Of a DNA stretch of 64,000 nucleotides, positions 16,169-24,724 are shown piece after piece (within the stretch, counting starts at the first letter, position 1; each line of letters begins with the position of its first letter). This DNA is from Bog-756 sp035949055 (GTDB lineage: Bacteria; Actinomycetota; Acidimicrobiia; Acidimicrobiales; RAAP-2): the NCBI GenBank assembly GCA_035949055.1, contig DASZIO010000022.1, positions 1 to 64,000 on the forward strand, written 5' to 3'. Under the pieces are notes generated by a model, which was not told where the DNA came from, did no database searches, and saw only the letters and a program-made list of their open reading frames with translations. A program made the translations under genes and the position numbers.

Positions 16169-17323
16169 TCAGTCGGGGCCAGGCCGGCGCCGACCGACGC
16201 CCGAGGACCGGAGAGGGGTCCGGGTCCTGGCCGGTGCCCCAGGGGCGCGTTGCGGCGGGCGCCTCGGGGCGACCGAAGCGGACTTGAGGTGCTTGCGCGG
16301 CCCTGACCAGGGAGCCGGGGGCGCGGTCAGCCGGTCGGCCAGGCGGTAGGCGGTGGTCTCGTAGTTGACCCGCCAGCCGCGGAAGTCGGGCCAGGCTTCC
16401 TCGGCGGTGCGCTCCGTCGGGAACCCGACGCCCTCGAGCATCTGCACGGCTTGTTCGAACTCCTCGTAGGTGAGGGCGATCGGGCCTTCCGGGTTGGGAT
16501 CGGGATCCACATGCCAGCGCAGTGCGGTGGCGATCCGGTTGAGTGCGGTGAAACCCATGCGCAGGCAGAGGCGGGCCTGGGATGTGGCCTTGCTCGGGGC
16601 GAGCGCCAGATGCATGGCCGCCCCGTCCAGCACCGCAATGAGCCCGATGAGCCACGAGAACCAGGGTTCGGGTGAGCGGAAGAGCAGCATGACCGGATAG
16701 GTGGTGTGGCTCTCGGCCACGTCCGCCGACCATTCCTCCCAGTCGGCGTAGAAGCCGGGAAGGGCGTCGGTGATCCCGACCAGTTGATGGCGGGCCAGCA
16801 GCTCGGGTCCCCACGCCGGGATCCCGGCGCGGCTCTCCAACATGGCCACCAGGTTCTCGCGGCGGTTGAACGCGCCATAGAGCGCCGGCAGATAGGCAAT
16901 CTGCAGGGCCACGATGACCACCCACGTGGCCCCGGCTGCGATGTCGATGGCCCGATTGGCTCGGCCGGCGAGGTCGATCGTGCCGACGGTGAATACCGAG
17001 CCGGCCGCCTGGGCCAAGGCCGAGGGGAAGCTGTGGGTGGTTGCCTCGAGCATGAGGGCGAACCCGAGGATGAAGCATCCGGCCCAGAACGCCAGCTGGG
17101 CGATGAGGGATACCGGCGCCGTCGCGGCCAGCACCGCATCCTTTCCCTCATACCTCCTGGCGAGTTGCGCCAGGCCGACGAAGATCAGCCGTACGGCGCG
17201 GTTGACCCCCAGCGTCAGGCGTTCGAAGCCGCGAGGCTCACGGGGGAGCACGATGGTGAACAGCACGCTCGCCGACGTGAGGAGAACGATGACGAGGCCC
17301 ACCGCGAACAAGAAGTCGTTCAT
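16169..17323 (-). CDS. Membrane protein with pore-loop-like motif
   Basis: This 384-residue protein has an N-terminal transmembrane helix (F-A-V-G-L-V-I-V-L-L), then a helix near 70-90. A hydrophobic hairpin with F-T-V-G-T-I-D-L between helices resembles the selectivity-filter loop of two-TM potassium channels (TVG core). After another helix near 135-150 comes a soluble region, another hydrophobic stretch around 220, and a cytoplasmic tail ending in a basic, Pro/Arg-rich disordered segment. No TrkA-N domain is seen. An ion-channel role is inferred only from the loop; it could be an unrelated actinobacterial membrane family. It stands alone between divergent and convergent neighbours. Confidence 0.65.
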   Translation of the reverse strand: MNDFLFAVGLVIVLLTSASVLFTIVLPREPRGFERLTLGVNRAVRLIFVGLAQLARRYEGKDAVLAATAPVSLIAQLAFWAGCFILGFALMLEATTHSFPSALAQAAGSVFTVGTIDLAGRANRAIDIAAGATWVVIVALQIAYLPALYGAFNRRENLVAMLESRAGIPAWGPELLARHQLVGITDALPGFYADWEEWSADVAESHTTYPVMLLFRSPEPWFSWLIGLIAVLDGAAMHLALAPSKATSQARLCLRMGFTALNRIATALRWHVDPDPNPEGPIALTYEEFEQAVQMLEGVGFPTERTAEEAWPDFRGWRVNYETTAYRLADRLTAPPAPWSGPRKHLKSASVAPRRPPQRAPGAPARTRTPLRSSGVGRRRPGPD

Positions 17324-17491
17324 CGGCTTCTCGTTGGCGCCATCGCCGACATCCGATCATGCTACGACCGGCCTGCCGGCGGTGTCCCGCCTCAGCTGCG
17401 GGAATGGGGTCCAGAGGATCGGAGTAGGGGTGTTGCGTGGTAGGCGTTGGGTGGTCAGGTGGTAGTGGACGGCGGTCGAGGAGGAAAGGCG

Positions 17492-17791
17492 ATGGAAGAA
17501 ACATCCATAGAGGTCGTCGACCGGCCCGACCTCAAACGCTTCGAATTGGCCGCCGACGGAAATCTGGCCGAGCTGACCTACGAGGTGCAGGGCAACTCGC
17601 TGGTGCTCATCCACACCGGTGTGCCTGATGAGCTGGGCGGTCGGGGGGTAGGGGGTCGGCTGGTGCAGGCGGCCATCGCTCGGGCCAGCCGTGATGGCCT
17701 CGACATCGTGCCCTGGTGTCCGTTCGCCCGGGGCTGGATCGACCGCCACCCGGAGGCGCTCGGCACGGTGCGCGTGGTCGACCGGGCCTGA
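17492..17791 (+). CDS. Small GNAT-family acetyltransferase, YidJ/YjdJ type
   Basis: This 99-residue protein matches the short GCN5-related family: an acidic N-terminal strand, L-A-E-L-T-Y, the acetyl-CoA pyrophosphate loop L-G-G-R-G-V-G-G-R-L, and W-C-P-F-A-R-G-W-I-D-R-H-P near the end. ATG 17492 follows a strong GAGGAAAGG Shine-Dalgarno sequence. It ends 24 nt before the KstR-type palindrome of the thiolase gene and is probably not part of that regulon. The acceptor substrate is unknown for this subfamily. Confidence 0.85.
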   Translation: MEETSIEVVDRPDLKRFELAADGNLAELTYEVQGNSLVLIHTGVPDELGGRGVGGRLVQAAIARASRDGLDIVPWCPFARGWIDRHPEALGTVRVVDRA

Positions 17792-17814
17792 TGGTCCGGC
17801 GGGCCGGCCCCGGC

Positions 17815-17828
17815 TAGAACCAGTTCTA
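17815..17828 (+). promoter_or_regulatory. KstR-type operator upstream of the fadA5-like gene
   Basis: TAGAACCAGTTCTA is a near-perfect palindrome that fits the mycobacterial KstR consensus TnnAACnnGTTnnA exactly. It lies 88 nt before the thiolase start. Two related palindromes precede other genes of the same pathway at 21262 and 24659. KstR is the TetR-family repressor of steroid catabolism in mycobacteria and rhodococci. The regulator itself is not in this window. Confidence 0.65.
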
Positions 17829-17915
17829 TACTCGCTGGCACCGGAGGTGGTTCCGATTTCTCGCTTCTGGTCCGCACGAGACGCCGCCGCGCGCGACAAC
17901 CTCCAGGGGGATGCC

Positions 17916-19076
17916 ATGGCCCAACCAGTGATCGTCGAAGCAGTCCGCAGCCCGATCGGCAAGCGCAATGGCTGGTTGTCCGGGTTCCACGCGGCTGAAC
18001 TCCTGGGCAACGTGCAGGTGGAACTGGTCAAGCGGGCCGGCATCGATCCCGGCGATGTGGAGCAGATCGTCGGCGGGTGCGTGACCCAAGCGGGCGAACA
18101 GGCATCGAACGTGACCCGCACGGCCTGGTTGAGCCAAGGCCTGCCGTACGAGGTGGCGGCCACGACCGTCGACTGCCAGTGTGGGTCGGCCCAACAGGCC
18201 AACCACTTCGTGGCCAACCTGGTCGGCGCCGGGGCCATCGACACCGGCATCGCCTGTGGTGTCGAGGCCATGAGCCGGGTCGGCCTGGGCGCCAACGCCT
18301 TCAACGGGCCGGGTCGCTCGCGGCCCGAGAACTTCCCATGGGACATGCCCGATCAGTTCGGCGCGGCCGAGCGGATCGCCGAGCGGTACGGCATCACCCG
18401 CGACGACGTCGACTGGCTCGGGTTCGAATCCCAGCGGAAGGCGGCCGTGGCCGTGGCCGAGGGCCGTTTCGACCGTGAGATCGTGGCGCTCGAAGCCCCG
18501 GTGGTCGGCCCCGACGGGCCGACCGGGGAGAAGACCATCGTGAGCCGAGACCAGGGCCCACGCGAGACGACCCGCGAGGGGCTGGCCGGCCTCAAGCCCG
18601 TGCTGCCCGACGGCATGCACACGGCCGGAAACAGCTCGCAGATCTCCGACGGTGCGGCGGCCGTCCTCTGGATGTCGGACAGCCACGCCGCCGAGGGCGG
18701 GCTTCGTCCCCGGGCCCGCATCGTGGCTCAGACCCTGGTCGGCTCCGACCCGTACCTCCATCTCGACGGGCCCATCGCCGCCACCTCGGACGTGCTCCGC
18801 AAGGCCGGGATGACCATGGCCGACATCGACCTGTTCGAGGTCAACGAGGCCTTTGCCTCGGTCGTGCTGTCCTGGGGAAAGGTGCACGAGGTCGACTGGG
18901 ACAAGGTCAACGTCAACGGTGGGGCCATCGCCCTCGGTCATCCCGTGGGATCGACCGGGGCGCGGTTGATCACCACCGCGCTGCACGAGCTCGAGCGCTC
19001 GGATGCCAATCTCGCCCTGGTCGCCATGTGCTGCGGCGGCGCTTTGGCCACCGGCACCATCATCGAGCGGATCTGA
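17916..19076 (+). CDS. fadA5: Steroid side-chain 3-ketoacyl-CoA thiolase, FadA5-like
   Basis: This 386-residue thiolase has near residue-for-residue similarity, as recalled, to mycobacterial FadA5. Shared segments include V-E-A-x-R-S-P-I-G-K-R-N-G-W-L-S-G, V-D-C-Q-C-G-S, the A-M-S-R-V-G-L-G-A-N block and the ending A-T-G-T-I-I-E-R-I. Catalytic residues are C89, H342 in G-H-P-V-G and C372 in M-C-C-G-G. FadA5 removes acetyl-CoA from steroid side-chain 3-ketoacyl-CoA. ATG 17916 follows CAGGGGG. The KstR-type palindrome upstream and the EchA19-like gene nearby support a steroid role over a generic acetyl-CoA acetyltransferase. No degenerate residues were noticed. Confidence 0.88.
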   Translation: MAQPVIVEAVRSPIGKRNGWLSGFHAAELLGNVQVELVKRAGIDPGDVEQIVGGCVTQAGEQASNVTRTAWLSQGLPYEVAATTVDCQCGSAQQANHFVANLVGAGAIDTGIACGVEAMSRVGLGANAFNGPGRSRPENFPWDMPDQFGAAERIAERYGITRDDVDWLGFESQRKAAVAVAEGRFDREIVALEAPVVGPDGPTGEKTIVSRDQGPRETTREGLAGLKPVLPDGMHTAGNSSQISDGAAAVLWMSDSHAAEGGLRPRARIVAQTLVGSDPYLHLDGPIAATSDVLRKAGMTMADIDLFEVNEAFASVVLSWGKVHEVDWDKVNVNGGAIALGHPVGSTGARLITTALHELERSDANLALVAMCCGGALATGTIIERI

Positions 19077-19207
19077 CTCAGCCACGCGGCGGGCCATCCG
19101 CCCGGCGACGGCGGTGGGCTTCGTTCCAACCGCCCTCTGCCCCCAACGAGCCGGGCCCCGGTCATCCTGCATGGCGCAATCGCGTCCGCGTCGGATAGAA
19201 GTGGAGG

Positions 19208-21184
19208 GTGACCGGCATCGCCGCGGCCCGTGGGCGCTCGACCATCCCGACGCCTCGGGCCCTGCTTGCGCTCAGCCTGGCCCTGACCTCGGCGTTGGCT
19301 CTGGCCTTCGCCACGCTGGCGCCTCCTCGGCCGGCGTCGGCGGCGGCGCGTCCCTCCGTTCCGGCTGCGTCCGATTGGACGACCTTCGACCACGACCCGT
19401 TCCGCAGCGGGGTCGACGCCTCGGGCAGCTCGTTCTCGCCGGCCACGCCGGCCTGGACGTCCCCGGCCTTCGACGGACAGCTCTACGGCCAGCCGCTGGT
19501 GTTCGGCGGGCGGGTGTTCGCCGCCACCGAGAACGACAGCGTCTACGCCCTGGCCGCCAACACCGGGTCGGTCCTGTGGTCGGACCACCTGGGCGCACCG
19601 CTGAACCCGGCGACGGTCCCGGGCCTGTGCGGTGACATCTCGCCGACCGTCGGGATCACCTCGACGCCGATCATCGACCCGGCGGCGGGCGAGCTCTTCG
19701 TGGTCGCGGCCGAGGCGGTCCCCGGTGGCGCGCAGCACCACCTGATCGGCCTCGATGTCTACACCGGCGCCGTCCTGCTCGACGAGGTGATCGACCCGGT
19801 ATTCACCAACCAGGCCTTCCTGCTGCAGCGGGTGTCCCTCGCCCTCACCGACGGTCGGGTGATCATCGGCTTCGGCGGCAATGCCGGCGATTGCGAACCG
19901 TATAACGGGTGGGTCGTCTCTGCGCCCGAAAACGGCTCGCCCCCGGCGGTCTTCGAGGTGGCGGCGTCGAACAGCCAGGGGGCGGTCTGGATGGGGGGTG
20001 CGGCCCCGTCCATCGACGCCCAAGGCGACGTGTGGGTGGCGACCGGCAACAGTGCCAGCCACAGCGCCGCCGATCCCTACGACGACAGCGACGGGGTGCT
20101 CAAGCTGAGCCCGACCATGCAACTGCTGGACTTCTTCGCACCCACCCTCTGGTATCAGGACAACGCGGGGGATGCCGATCTGGGGTCGACCGCCCCGGCG
20201 CTGCTGCCCAATGGCCTGGTGTTCCAGGTCGGCAAGTCGACGACCGCCTACGTCCTGAACCAGTCGGGTCTCGGCCATGTCGGCGGCCAGGTGGCGTCCA
20301 GCAACGGCTTCTGCGGAGGCGACCCCGACGGGGGCGCGGCCGATGTCCTCGGCACCCTGTTCGTCCCGTGCGCCAACGGCATCCACGCGGTGACGGTCAC
20401 CGCGTCGTCGCCCGTCGCGTCCTGGACCACGTCGAGCGGGGCTCACAACTCGCCCATCGTCGCCGGCGGCCTGGTGTGGTCCATCGGCGGCGGGACGCTC
20501 TACGCCCTGAACGCCTCGACGGGTGCCGCGGTCCAGCAGTTCGCCATCGGCGTCCCAGCCACGCATTTCCCGTCCCCGGCGGCTGCCGACGGCCTCGTGT
20601 TGGCACCCTCCTCTGATCAGATCCATGCCTTCGTCGGCCCGGCCGGCCTGCCCGGACCGCCGGCCCCCGCCCCGCCCCGCCCCGGCTACTGGCTGGTGGC
20701 CTCCGACGGCGGCATCTTCTCCTTCGGCGGGGCCAACTTCTTCGGCTCCACCGGGTCGTTGGCCCTCAACCGGCCGGTGGTGGGCATGGCCCCCACGCCC
20801 GACCGTCAGGGCTACTGGCTGGTGGCCGCCGATGGCGGCATCTTCACCTTCGGCGACGCCCGCTTCTTCGGCTCGACCGGGGCCATCCACCTCAACCAAC
20901 CGGTGGTCGGCATGGCCGCCACGCCGAGCGGACAGGGCTACTGGCTGGTGGCCTCGGACGGCGGCACCTTCACCTTTGGCGACGCCCGCTTCTACGGCTC
21001 GACCGGGGCCATCCGGCTCAATCAACCGGTGGTCGGTATGGCCGCCACCCCCGACGGCGGTGGCTACTGGCTGGCGGCCGCCGACGGCGGGATTTTCTCC
21101 TTCGGTGACGCAGCCTTCGAAGGATCGGCAGGCGGACTGCCCCTGCGGCGGCCGGTCCTGGGCCTGGCCGCGACCAACTCGTAG
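19208..21184 (+). CDS. Secreted beta-propeller protein with G-Y-W-L-V-A-D-G-G repeats
   Basis: This 658-residue exported protein starts with a signal peptide (R-A-L-L-A-L-S-L-A-L-T-S-A-L-A-L-A-F, cleavage after A-S-A near residue 45). A PQQ-type propeller of about 400 residues follows (D-W-T-T-F-D-H-D-P-F-R-S-G, then repeated blades such as N-D-S-V-Y-A-L-A-A-N-T-G-S-V-L-W), then four 42-residue C-terminal repeats. No transmembrane anchor is seen. It sits between two KstR-type sites but has none of its own. The propeller family includes quinoprotein dehydrogenases and structural sugar/metal-binding propellers; no cofactor-binding residues could be assigned. GTG 19208 is the only reasonable start, with a GGAGG placed unusually close. 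Confidence 0.8.
   Translation: MTGIAAARGRSTIPTPRALLALSLALTSALALAFATLAPPRPASAAARPSVPAASDWTTFDHDPFRSGVDASGSSFSPATPAWTSPAFDGQLYGQPLVFGGRVFAATENDSVYALAANTGSVLWSDHLGAPLNPATVPGLCGDISPTVGITSTPIIDPAAGELFVVAAEAVPGGAQHHLIGLDVYTGAVLLDEVIDPVFTNQAFLLQRVSLALTDGRVIIGFGGNAGDCEPYNGWVVSAPENGSPPAVFEVAASNSQGAVWMGGAAPSIDAQGDVWVATGNSASHSAADPYDDSDGVLKLSPTMQLLDFFAPTLWYQDNAGDADLGSTAPALLPNGLVFQVGKSTTAYVLNQSGLGHVGGQVASSNGFCGGDPDGGAADVLGTLFVPCANGIHAVTVTASSPVASWTTSSGAHNSPIVAGGLVWSIGGGTLYALNASTGAAVQQFAIGVPATHFPSPAAADGLVLAPSSDQIHAFVGPAGLPGPPAPAPPRPGYWLVASDGGIFSFGGANFFGSTGSLALNRPVVGMAPTPDRQGYWLVAADGGIFTFGDARFFGSTGAIHLNQPVVGMAATPSGQGYWLVASDGGTFTFGDARFYGSTGAIRLNQPVVGMAATPDGGGYWLAAADGGIFSFGDAAFEGSAGGLPLRRPVLGLAATNS
20684..21181 (+). 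repeat. Four tandem 126-nt coding repeats (42 residues each)
   Basis: Units begin at 20684, 20810, 20936 and 21062, exactly 126 nt apart; the last is shortened to 40 codons. Each encodes G-Y-W-L-(V/A)-A-(A/S)-D-G-G, F-(S/T)-F-G, a F-x-G-S-(T/A)-G turn and (R/Q)-P-V-(V/L)-G-(M/L)-A. The repeat is typical of exported proteins of Acidimicrobiia and some other actinobacteria. The same unit recurs at 28707-29153 in another gene. The DNA copies have diverged at many third positions, so the array is old. Confidence 0.9.
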
Positions 21185-21261
21185 TGAGCCCGGGGTACCG
21201 CGCGACCCGGCTATCCGGTGGTGACCCCGCCCGCGGCTGCGCCGGCCCCCGGCCGAGAAAG

Positions 21262-21275
21262 TAGAATGCGTTCTA
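21262..21275 (+). promoter_or_regulatory. KstR-type operator upstream of the echA19-like gene
   Basis: TAGAATGCGTTCTA is a palindrome of the same size and outer arms as the 17815 site. It differs from the TnnAACnnGTTnnA consensus only in having T for C in the left AAC. It lies 111 nt before the GTG of the enoyl-CoA hydratase gene. Confidence 0.55.
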
Positions 21276-21386
21276 GTCAACCTGCCGAGCTCGCCGCCCG
21301 CCGGGCCGGGCTGGTCGGGCGGTCCATCGATTCTCGGCCGCGGCGTGCCCACCACGCCGTGCTAGCCAGTCCCGGGGAGGAGCACT

Positions 21387-22181
21387 GTGGTCGGCACCGA
21401 ACATCTGAGCTACGAACGCGTCGGCAGCACTGCGGTCGTGACCATGAACCGGCCTGAGGCCAAGAACGCCCTGTCGGGCCACATGTTGGTGGGCATGGCC
21501 GATGCCTGGGTGGAGATCGACGCCAACGAGGACATCCGGTGCGCCATCCTCACCGGCGCGGGCGGCACCTTCTGCGCCGGCATGGACCTCAAGTCGATGT
21601 CGGGCCCGGGCAACGACACCGTCCAGCAGCGGATGGCCGAGGACCCTGACCTTCACTGGAAGGCACTGCTGCGCCACTATGCGCTGAAGAAGCCCCTCAT
21701 CGCCGCGGTCGAGGGCTGGGCGGTGGCCGGCGGCACGGAGATCCTTCAGGCCACCGACATCCGGGTGGCGGGCGTTGGGGCCAAGTTCGGCGTGTTCGAG
21801 GCCCGTCGCGGCCTGTTCCCGCTGGGCGGCTCGACCGTGCGGTTGCGCCGCCAGATCCCCTTTACCGTGGCCATGGACCTGCTGCTCACCGCCCGCGAGG
21901 TCTCCGCCGTGGAGGCGAAGGAGATCGGGCTCATCGGCCGCGTGGTTCCCGACGGCCAGGCGCTCGACACCGCCCTCGAGATCGCCGATGTGATCGGGGC
22001 CAACGGCCCCCTGGCGGTGGAGGCCATCAAGGCGTCGGTCAAGGCGACCGAAGGTGTGCCCGAGGAGGAGGCGCTCAAGATGGAGCTCGAGATCGGGTGG
22101 CCGATTTTCGCCACCGAGGACGCCAAGGAAGGCCAGAGGGCCTTTGCCGAGAAGCGCCCGGCCCGCTTCCGGCGTCGGTGA
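21387..22181 (+). CDS. echA19: Enoyl-CoA hydratase, EchA19-like (steroid side chain)
   Basis: This 264-residue crotonase has strong likeness, as recalled, to mycobacterial EchA19: V-T-M-N-R-P, D-I-R-C-A-I-L-T-G-A-G-G, F-C-A-G-M-D-L-K, P-L-I-A-A-V-E-G, G-G-T-E-I-L-Q, L-I-G-x-V-V-P-D-G-Q-A-L and the end D-A-K-E-G-x-R-A-F-A-E-K-R. EchA19 hydrates the steroid side-chain enoyl-CoA before the HSD and FadA5 steps. GTG 21387 follows GGGGAGGAGC. Its stop overlaps the thioesterase start as GTGA. The operator upstream and the FadA5-like gene nearby give pathway context. A generic enoyl-CoA hydratase remains possible. Confidence 0.85.
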   Translation: MVGTEHLSYERVGSTAVVTMNRPEAKNALSGHMLVGMADAWVEIDANEDIRCAILTGAGGTFCAGMDLKSMSGPGNDTVQQRMAEDPDLHWKALLRHYALKKPLIAAVEGWAVAGGTEILQATDIRVAGVGAKFGVFEARRGLFPLGGSTVRLRRQIPFTVAMDLLLTAREVSAVEAKEIGLIGRVVPDGQALDTALEIADVIGANGPLAVEAIKASVKATEGVPEEEALKMELEIGWPIFATEDAKEGQRAFAEKRPARFRRR

Positions 22182-22984
22182 ACCGGTTGCCGGGCGGGAC
22201 CGACGCCGAGACCGGGTCGGACAGCACCCTGGACCCGGTGCCCACCCCGTTGGGCGGCGACGGCCCCCGGCGGCGGCTGGCCGCCGCCCTGCGCCCCGTT
22301 ATCACCATGACGGTGGCCGGGCTGTTCGATGACGAAGACGTGGCCGAGGCCGCCCGGGCCCTCGAGTCCGTTTCGGCCCGGATGGCCGGCCGGGCCGGTC
22401 CCGGACGGATGCCTCGCCTGCACCCTGACATCTCGCGTCCGCCGCAGGAATTCTTCCCGACCAGCCCGGTCACCGGTCTCGACAACCCGATCTCCCCTCC
22501 GGTGCGGGTCGAGGTGGTCGACGGGGAGGGCCCCTACCGCGAGATCAGGGGCGAGGCGTGGTTCGACTACCCCTATGAGGGACCTCCGACCTGCGTACAC
22601 GGAGGCGTGATCGCCCAGACGTTCGACGAGCTGCTGGGGGCGGCCAACATGGTGGCGGGCCACCCCGCGATGACCGGTACCCTCACCGTCCGGTACTGCA
22701 AGCCCACACCGCTGCGAACGCCGCTCCGGATCGAGGCACGGTGCGTGAGCCGGGCCGGGCGCAAGGTGCACACCACGGCGGCCATGTACCAGGGCGACCT
22801 GATGACGGCCGAGGCGGAGGGGACCTTCATCGAGGTCGCCCCGCTCCGGTTCGTGGCCATCGCCGAGGACAACGCGGGGGGTACCGACCCGACCACGCTC
22901 GAGATCATGCGGTCCGAGGCCGAGCGCCCCGGCGCCGCGTCTGACGTCCCCGGCTTCCTCGGCGTGCCCGAGCCGACCGACTGA
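22178..22984 (+). CDS. Hotdog-fold thioesterase, PaaI type
   Basis: This 268-residue protein has an unassigned N-terminal helical half (residues 1-110). The hotdog thioesterase domain follows with P-T-C-V-H-G-G-V-I-A-Q-T-F-D-E at the catalytic turn and G-T-L-T-V-R-Y-C-K-P-T-P-L. It starts at GTG 22178, overlapping the EchA19-like stop as GTGA, so the two are co-translated. It would hydrolyse or select an acyl-CoA, perhaps to recover CoA from stalled steroid intermediates; this is inferred from position. It converges with the acyl-CoA ligase 8 nt further on. Confidence 0.82.
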   Translation: MNRLPGGTDAETGSDSTLDPVPTPLGGDGPRRRLAAALRPVITMTVAGLFDDEDVAEAARALESVSARMAGRAGPGRMPRLHPDISRPPQEFFPTSPVTGLDNPISPPVRVEVVDGEGPYREIRGEAWFDYPYEGPPTCVHGGVIAQTFDELLGAANMVAGHPAMTGTLTVRYCKPTPLRTPLRIEARCVSRAGRKVHTTAAMYQGDLMTAEAEGTFIEVAPLRFVAIAEDNAGGTDPTTLEIMRSEAERPGAASDVPGFLGVPEPTD

Positions 22985-22991
22985 GCGGTCT

Positions 22992-24542
22992 TCAGATCTT
23001 CTCGCGCCCCTCCCAGTACGGATCGCGCAACTTGCGCTTGTAGAGCTTGCCGTTCGGGTCCCGGGGGATGGCGTTGGTGAAGTCGATCGACTTGGGTGTC
23101 TTGAACTTGGCCAGCCGGCTCGAGCAGTACTCGAGGATCTCCTCGGCCAGCTCGGGCGAGGCATCCACGCCCTCGGCCGGCTCGACGACGGCCTTGATCT
23201 CCTCGCCCCAGTCCTCGTGGGGGATGCCGAACACGGCCACGTCGCCGACCTTGGGGAAGCCGAGGAGCACGTTCTCGATCTCGGCTGGGTAGATGTTGGC
23301 CCCACCCGAGATGATCATGTCGATCTTGCGGTCGCGGAGGAACAGGTAGCCGTCCTCGTCGATGAGGCCCACATCGCCCACCGTGAAGTACTTGCCGATG
23401 CGGTTGCTCTTGGTCTTCTTCTCGTCCTTGTGGTACGAGAAGTCGCTCGTCTGCATGGACATGTACACGGTCCCGATGACATTGGCCTCCTCGACCCGGT
23501 TGCCCTCGTCGTCGAAGATGGCGATCTCGGAAATGGGCCACGGCCGGCCGACGGTGCCCGGCTTGTCCAGCCATTCCTCGGCCGTCACCAGGGTGCCGCC
23601 GCCCTCGGACGCGGCGTAGTACTCGTCGATGGCGTTGCCCCACCAATCGATCATCTTGTACTTGACGTCGATGGGGCAGGGGGCGGCGGCGTGGATCATG
23701 TGGCGCAGTGACGACATGTCGTACTTGGCTCGAGTCTCTTCCGGGAGGGCGAGGAGCCGGTGGAACTGGGTCGGCACCATGTGGGAGGTGGTGACCCGGT
23801 TCTTCGCGATGAGCTGGAGCATCTCCTCGGGGATCCACTTGTCCATCAGGACGACGGTGTGGCCGAGATGGACCGACGCCCCAGAGAACCGCAGCACGGC
23901 GGTGTGGTAGAGCGGCGACCCCACGATGTGCACGTTGTCGTCCTGGGGCTGGATACCGAACAGGAAGAGGATGCCGGAGAGGCCGAGGGCGGCCTCCTCG
24001 GGGGAGAGGCCGCTGAGCGGGCGGAAAACGCCCTTCGGGTTGCCGGTCGTCCCCGAGGTGTAGTTCATGGTGTCGCCGATGGTCCGGTCGGCCGGGTCGT
24101 CGACGGTCTCGGCCTCGCGGAGGCTGTCGTAGGAGGCGAAGCCGTCGATGTTGCCCACCGCCAGGCGGGCGCCAGTCGGCAGCCCCGCCTCGTCGGCTGC
24201 CGCTCGGGCCACCTCCTCGAAGCGCTCGTGGGCCACGAAGGCCTGGGCTCCCGAGTCGTCGAGGATGTACGCCACCTCCGGGCCGATCAGGTGGTGGTTG
24301 ATCGGCACCAGGTACCAACCGGCCTGCAAGACGGCCAGGTAGAGCTCGAACATCTCGACGCCGTTGGGCAGGAGGGTGGCCACGACGTCGCCGGGTTGGA
24401 GCCCGATGCCTCGTAGGGCGTGTACCACCTGGTTGGCCCGGCCCAGCAGATCGCCGGCCGAGTATTCGACGCCATCGGGAGCCACCAGGGCCAGGTGGTC
24501 AGGGTCCTCATGTGCCAGTGCCCAAAATCCAAGATCGCCCAT
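22992..24542 (-). CDS. Acyl-CoA synthetase, AMP-dependent (FadD type)
   Basis: This 516-residue ANL-superfamily ligase has the P-loop Y-T-S-G-T-T-G-N-P-K-G-V, Y-Y-A-A-S-E-G-G in the A5 position, G-D-V-G-L-I-D-E-D-G-Y and the hinge D-R-K-I-D-M-I-I-S-G-G-A-N-I-Y-P-A-E-I-E. The catalytic lysine lies in P-N-G-K-L-Y-K-R. It activates a carboxylic acid with ATP and CoA. ATG 24542 was preferred to a GTG four codons upstream; an N-terminal extension to 24641 is not family-like. Its upstream region carries the KstR-type site at 24659 shared with the divergent SDR. The substrate could be a steroid side-chain acid; this is inferred. Confidence 0.88.
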   Translation of the reverse strand: MGDLGFWALAHEDPDHLALVAPDGVEYSAGDLLGRANQVVHALRGIGLQPGDVVATLLPNGVEMFELYLAVLQAGWYLVPINHHLIGPEVAYILDDSGAQAFVAHERFEEVARAAADEAGLPTGARLAVGNIDGFASYDSLREAETVDDPADRTIGDTMNYTSGTTGNPKGVFRPLSGLSPEEAALGLSGILFLFGIQPQDDNVHIVGSPLYHTAVLRFSGASVHLGHTVVLMDKWIPEEMLQLIAKNRVTTSHMVPTQFHRLLALPEETRAKYDMSSLRHMIHAAAPCPIDVKYKMIDWWGNAIDEYYAASEGGGTLVTAEEWLDKPGTVGRPWPISEIAIFDDEGNRVEEANVIGTVYMSMQTSDFSYHKDEKKTKSNRIGKYFTVGDVGLIDEDGYLFLRDRKIDMIISGGANIYPAEIENVLLGFPKVGDVAVFGIPHEDWGEEIKAVVEPAEGVDASPELAEEILEYCSSRLAKFKTPKSIDFTNAIPRDPNGKLYKRKLRDPYWEGREKI

Positions 24543-24658
24543 GTGTGCGATGACCCCCTGCGCCGGTCGCGGCCGCGCTCGTCGTGACTCCCCGTCCTCG
24601 GGGAGGGAGCCCAACCGTGGGCGTCGAGGCCCGGGTGGCAATGGCCCGGGGAGGACGC

Positions 24659-24672
24659 TAGAACAGGTTCTC
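24659..24672 (+). promoter_or_regulatory. KstR-type operator between divergent ligase and SDR genes
   Basis: TAGAACAGGTTCTC matches TnnAACnnGTTnnA except for the last base. It lies between the acyl-CoA ligase (minus, start 117 nt away) and the SDR (plus, start 53 nt away), so one repressor could control both. Confidence 0.55.
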
Positions 24673-24724
24673 GTATTCGGTCAACACCGCCGGCGTCAGA
24701 CGGCGAGAAAGAGGCGACCAGCAC

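Noticed and set aside
18419..18431. GGGTTCGAATCCC, resembling the T-arm of a tRNA
   Set aside because: It lies inside the thiolase gene, in frame as coding sequence, and no acceptor, D or anticodon arms surround it.
18938..21355. Very long open frame on the minus strand opposite the secreted propeller gene
   Set aside because: It mirrors the GC-rich third positions of the plus-strand gene, encodes a repetitive His/Gly/Arg-rich product and shows no family motif. Similar long antisense frames at 5852-7831 and 12732-14384 were dropped for the same reason.
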